Below are positions 61,461-64,000 of a stretch of 64,000 bases of DNA, piece after piece. The notes beneath the pieces were generated by a model. That model was not told the origin of the DNA, did not search any database, and worked only from the letters and a program-made list of their open reading frames with translations. A program made the position numbers and the translations under genes. Within the stretch, counting starts at the first letter, position 1. Each line of letters starts with the position of its first letter. Location of the stretch: contig JALIZF010001762.1 of assembly GCA_029948255.1 (NCBI GenBank), positions 477,501 through 541,500 of the forward strand. The letters are read 5' to 3'. The DNA is from Telmatactis stephensoni (taxonomy: Eukaryota; Cnidaria; Anthozoa; Actiniaria; Isophelliidae).

Positions 61461-61803
61461 ACCAAACCTACAATCTGGATTACGAAACTTTGCTTACGTC
61501 GAAGAGTTTGGTTAACCAGCCTCTTGCCCTGTTGAAGGAAATTTTGAAGAAATACTGACGACAGACTACGAGAGCAAACCTGCAGTCTGGATTGTGAAAC
61601 ATTGCTTACGTCGAAGAGTTCAATAAACCAGCCTCCTAGTGCCTCTTGGAGGGAATTTTTAGAAACAACGAAAGGCAGCCTACGATGACCAAACCTGCAA
61701 TCTGGATTACGAGACACTGCTTACATCAAAAAGTTTAATTTTAAAAAACCATACTCGTCCTTTTTAAAGGAATTTTGAGAAACTTTGTGAAGAGATATCA
61801 AGA
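61461..61803. repeat. Tandem repeat, about 115 bp x 3
   Basis: Three copies with AAACCTGCAATCTGGATTAC, TGCTTACGTCGAAGAGTT, ACCAGCCTC and GGAATTTTGA segments; a partial fourth follows at about 61838. The open frame on the minus strand across it is a product of the repeat. Confidence 0.75.
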
Positions 61804-63955
61804 GCAATATTGAATCCAGTCATCAGGCTTTACTAGTCAAAGCTATAATCTGGAATATTAGGCATAGTCTCAACAAATAGCATGGGAGCGAACGAAACGG
61901 CTGTTTTCTCAAAATGAACTTGAACTTCAAAATACCACCTATCCCTGGATCTATAGTCTAGGGAGTTTGAGAGGTACTAGTTGACCACAGAAAGACAGGT
62001 TTGCCTTACAAACCAGACTACAAAGGAAAAGGAAACATTATTCTAAAGCCACAACTTTGAGTGGAAACTGCTGAGGAGGGCATCAGGCCAACACCCTGAA
62101 AATATATGCTGTGGTTAAGTCTAGACAGGTAAATTCACCTTCAAGAGAGCAATGAGTTCAAATAAGTTGAATTTTTATATTGCCTTCGAAGAAAAGAATT
62201 TCTAGGATTGAAAGAATGAGTTTAATTAGATCGATGGCAATTTTGTCATTATAAGGGTTTCTGTCAGTAATAATCTTGATTACATCAAGTAATAGTCTGG
62301 TTACATCTTTTCAAGCAGATTAGCTAATGAAGATATTATACTTTAGTCTCGACAATGATACGTAAAAGGTAAACACAAGAAAAGAAAATTTCCTGATATA
62401 AAGGATATTACTTGGCCTCGCGGAGATACGGATTTTATCTTTGAGTGTTGCGGTGAAGGATATATTACGAGTGAGCACAGCGACCATGTAATATTCTGTT
62501 TGATATATAATTATTTGTGAAATAAATAAAATAATAGTAAATAGTAAATACTAGTAAATAGATAAAATAAATACCACTTAATGAGGAATTAATAGATAGA
62601 ACAGCTTTTTTTTCAAAATTTTGTTCTCACAGGTGAATAATACAATTTGCCTGAACTAAATAAAGAATTTTGCATCTAAACTAGATCGACATCAGTATAG
62701 CTTCAACTTTTTGCCTTTCATACACTAAATTCTTTATCAGTAATCCCCCGATAAGCCAAGTAAAATAAGAAGATTTATTATATAGACACGAGTGTTTTAC
62801 GGGGAAATAAGCTACTCATAAATTTCATTCGCAACTACATCCGGGAAATGTATCTTCTTCACTAGTGAAGATACCGATGACGTCATTTTCATTTTGCGCG
62901 GTCATTTTGTTAATAGAATTTCGCTGTTAAACACTTCTATCTATAATTTTTATACGTACAGGGGAAAATCACTAGGGGAGTATCTCGCTTCAATACGCGT
63001 TCCATCCTCGACCTAGCTGAGCTATTTTTAGCACGAGCTCTGATTGGCTGATGGGCATCTTTGTGTGAGCATACAGACACCATTTTGCCAACACTGAAAA
63101 TGACCTGAAAATTTGATGGTATTTTGAGTCTTTCTGTGTAGTTTGGAGGACGAAATATGAAGTAAAATGATCTATAGTAACGCTAGTTTTTCAGACATAA
63201 AAATCCTTCAAGACTTCAAAACGTACGTTGACCGACTTTGTAACAGTAATGTCTTACTAGGTATGTGCCATGTGGTTAATTTTTCCCGGCTTAGATTAAT
63301 CTGTCTTTTCTTTTACGGATTAGGTTTTATGGCAGGCAAGTTATGTGTTTCGGTCAGACGATGCAAAAAGATCAAACTGTGAGGAAGTGAAGACAAAACA
63401 AATTTCACCTACACTAAGGATCGGACCAGACAACAGTTTGACTGACTCTAGGATTTTTTCTGATATCTTCAGTTGTCTGTCTTTTATTTTTCTATGCCCA
63501 AGAGTTCATGACTCTTAGGCCTAAAAAATCAAAATATCAAATAAAAAAGCCGAAATAACCCTGAGACTGAGTCAAAACCTCTGGTCTCCAGGGAAGATTT
63601 CACGCAGTGTAAAATTCAAAACCGCTGCACATGCAAAAGACGTTTTTCATACGTACCTTCGTACGTATGTACGTACACAAATACGTACATAAATCTTTTT
63701 TTTCAGTATGTCAGCTATTATGTCAGCTACTTTCAGTCTTGTCATGAAATGCCACTTAACGCTGACACTGATCTAATGAGCAATTATTTGTGCTAAAAAA
63801 GGCTGAATATTCCAAGGACTCCAACGTGAACACCAACCAAGAGGTCTCGTTACAAGCGATCGTGAAGTTATGCCCGCGCGTATGCACATTGCTTGCATAC
63901 CTTCACCAAATGACAACAAGAAATTCATCCATTAAAGGTATCATTCTAAATTCAC

Positions 63956-64000
63956 CTTTTCAGCCTTCTGTATCAACCCTTTTCCTTGTTTTGATGGCTC
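63956..64000 (-). CDS. Possible exon cut by the window edge (perhaps DENND5)
   Basis: On the minus strand the last 45 bases are open in one frame only (EPSKQGKGLIQKAEK) and end at a donor-like AAAAG/GTGAAT. This could be an upstream DENND5 exon, which would place the GTPase gene inside a DENND5 intron. It is short and may be chance. Confidence 0.25.

Larger units (their letters stand above)
58800..63955. other. Probable DENND5 intron, right part
   Basis: AT-rich with no recognised exon. Contains an AATAATAATAATCTTTATT tract at 59246-59270 that resembles a retroelement 3' end, the SINE fragment at 60860, the 115-bp repeats, a GAGCTCTGATTGGC word at 63034 and GTACGTAC palindromes at 63655-63690. 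Confidence 0.35.

Noticed and set aside
61415..61717. 100-codon minus-strand frame
   Set aside because: Repeated peptides reflect the 115-bp tandem repeat.

Overview
This is a eukaryotic (metazoan) nuclear window. Coding sequence is split into many short exons with GT-AG introns, the background is AT-rich, and the introns are full of foldback (hairpin) transposons, tRNA-derived SINEs and mini/microsatellites. I suspect a cnidarian (coral or anemone type), because of the dense intron structure and the many foldback elements carrying a CTCTGATTGG motif. That assignment is an inference from style, not proven.

I can support four genes, all on the minus strand, so transcription runs from high to low coordinates. 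(1) 53536-50874: the 3' end of a DENND5 (Rab6IP1)-type Rab exchange factor. Six exons cover part of its last RUN domain and the natural stop; upstream exons lie beyond the right part of the window. (2) 58585-57929: a complete intronless Ras-like GTPase of Di-Ras/RASD type with its own TATA box, apparently inside a DENND5 intron. (3) 46345-9911: a complete type IV diacylglycerol kinase (DGK zeta/iota). I rebuilt 40 coding exons whose phases all agree; the CDS is 2,715 nt and encodes 904 aa, with two C1 domains, a basic motif, catalytic and accessory kinase domains, ankyrin repeats and a C-terminal ETAV PDZ ligand. (4) 6061 to below 2919: the first three coding exons of an aromatic amino acid hydroxylase (phenylalanine hydroxylase type). 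They encode the ACT regulatory domain; the catalytic exons lie off the left edge.

Layout: 46-1996 is a 1.95 kb TTAA-bounded foldback element. 2919-6061 holds the PAH exons. 6062-9910 is intergenic, with a MITE, ACGT-rich sequence, a 21-G run and a three-copy 157-bp tandem repeat next to the DGK stop. 9911-46345 is DGK. Its largest intron (25759-38152, 12.4 kb) is almost wholly transposon: a 0.9 kb MITE, a nested foldback bounded by 44-bp inverted repeats at 27430 and 37963, a second TTAA-bounded foldback, a hairpin, and two tandem copies of a unit whose ends are arrays of a CGAGTTACGCGC motif. 46346-50873 is the DGK upstream region plus MITEs. 50874-53536 is DENND5. 53537-64000 is mostly non-coding apart from the GTPase.

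The genes do not form a pathway. Three concern signalling or trafficking (DAG removal, a small GTPase, Rab exchange) and one concerns amino acid metabolism. I found no obviously new biochemical system. The most unusual material is the architecture of the foldback elements in the DGK and PAH introns.
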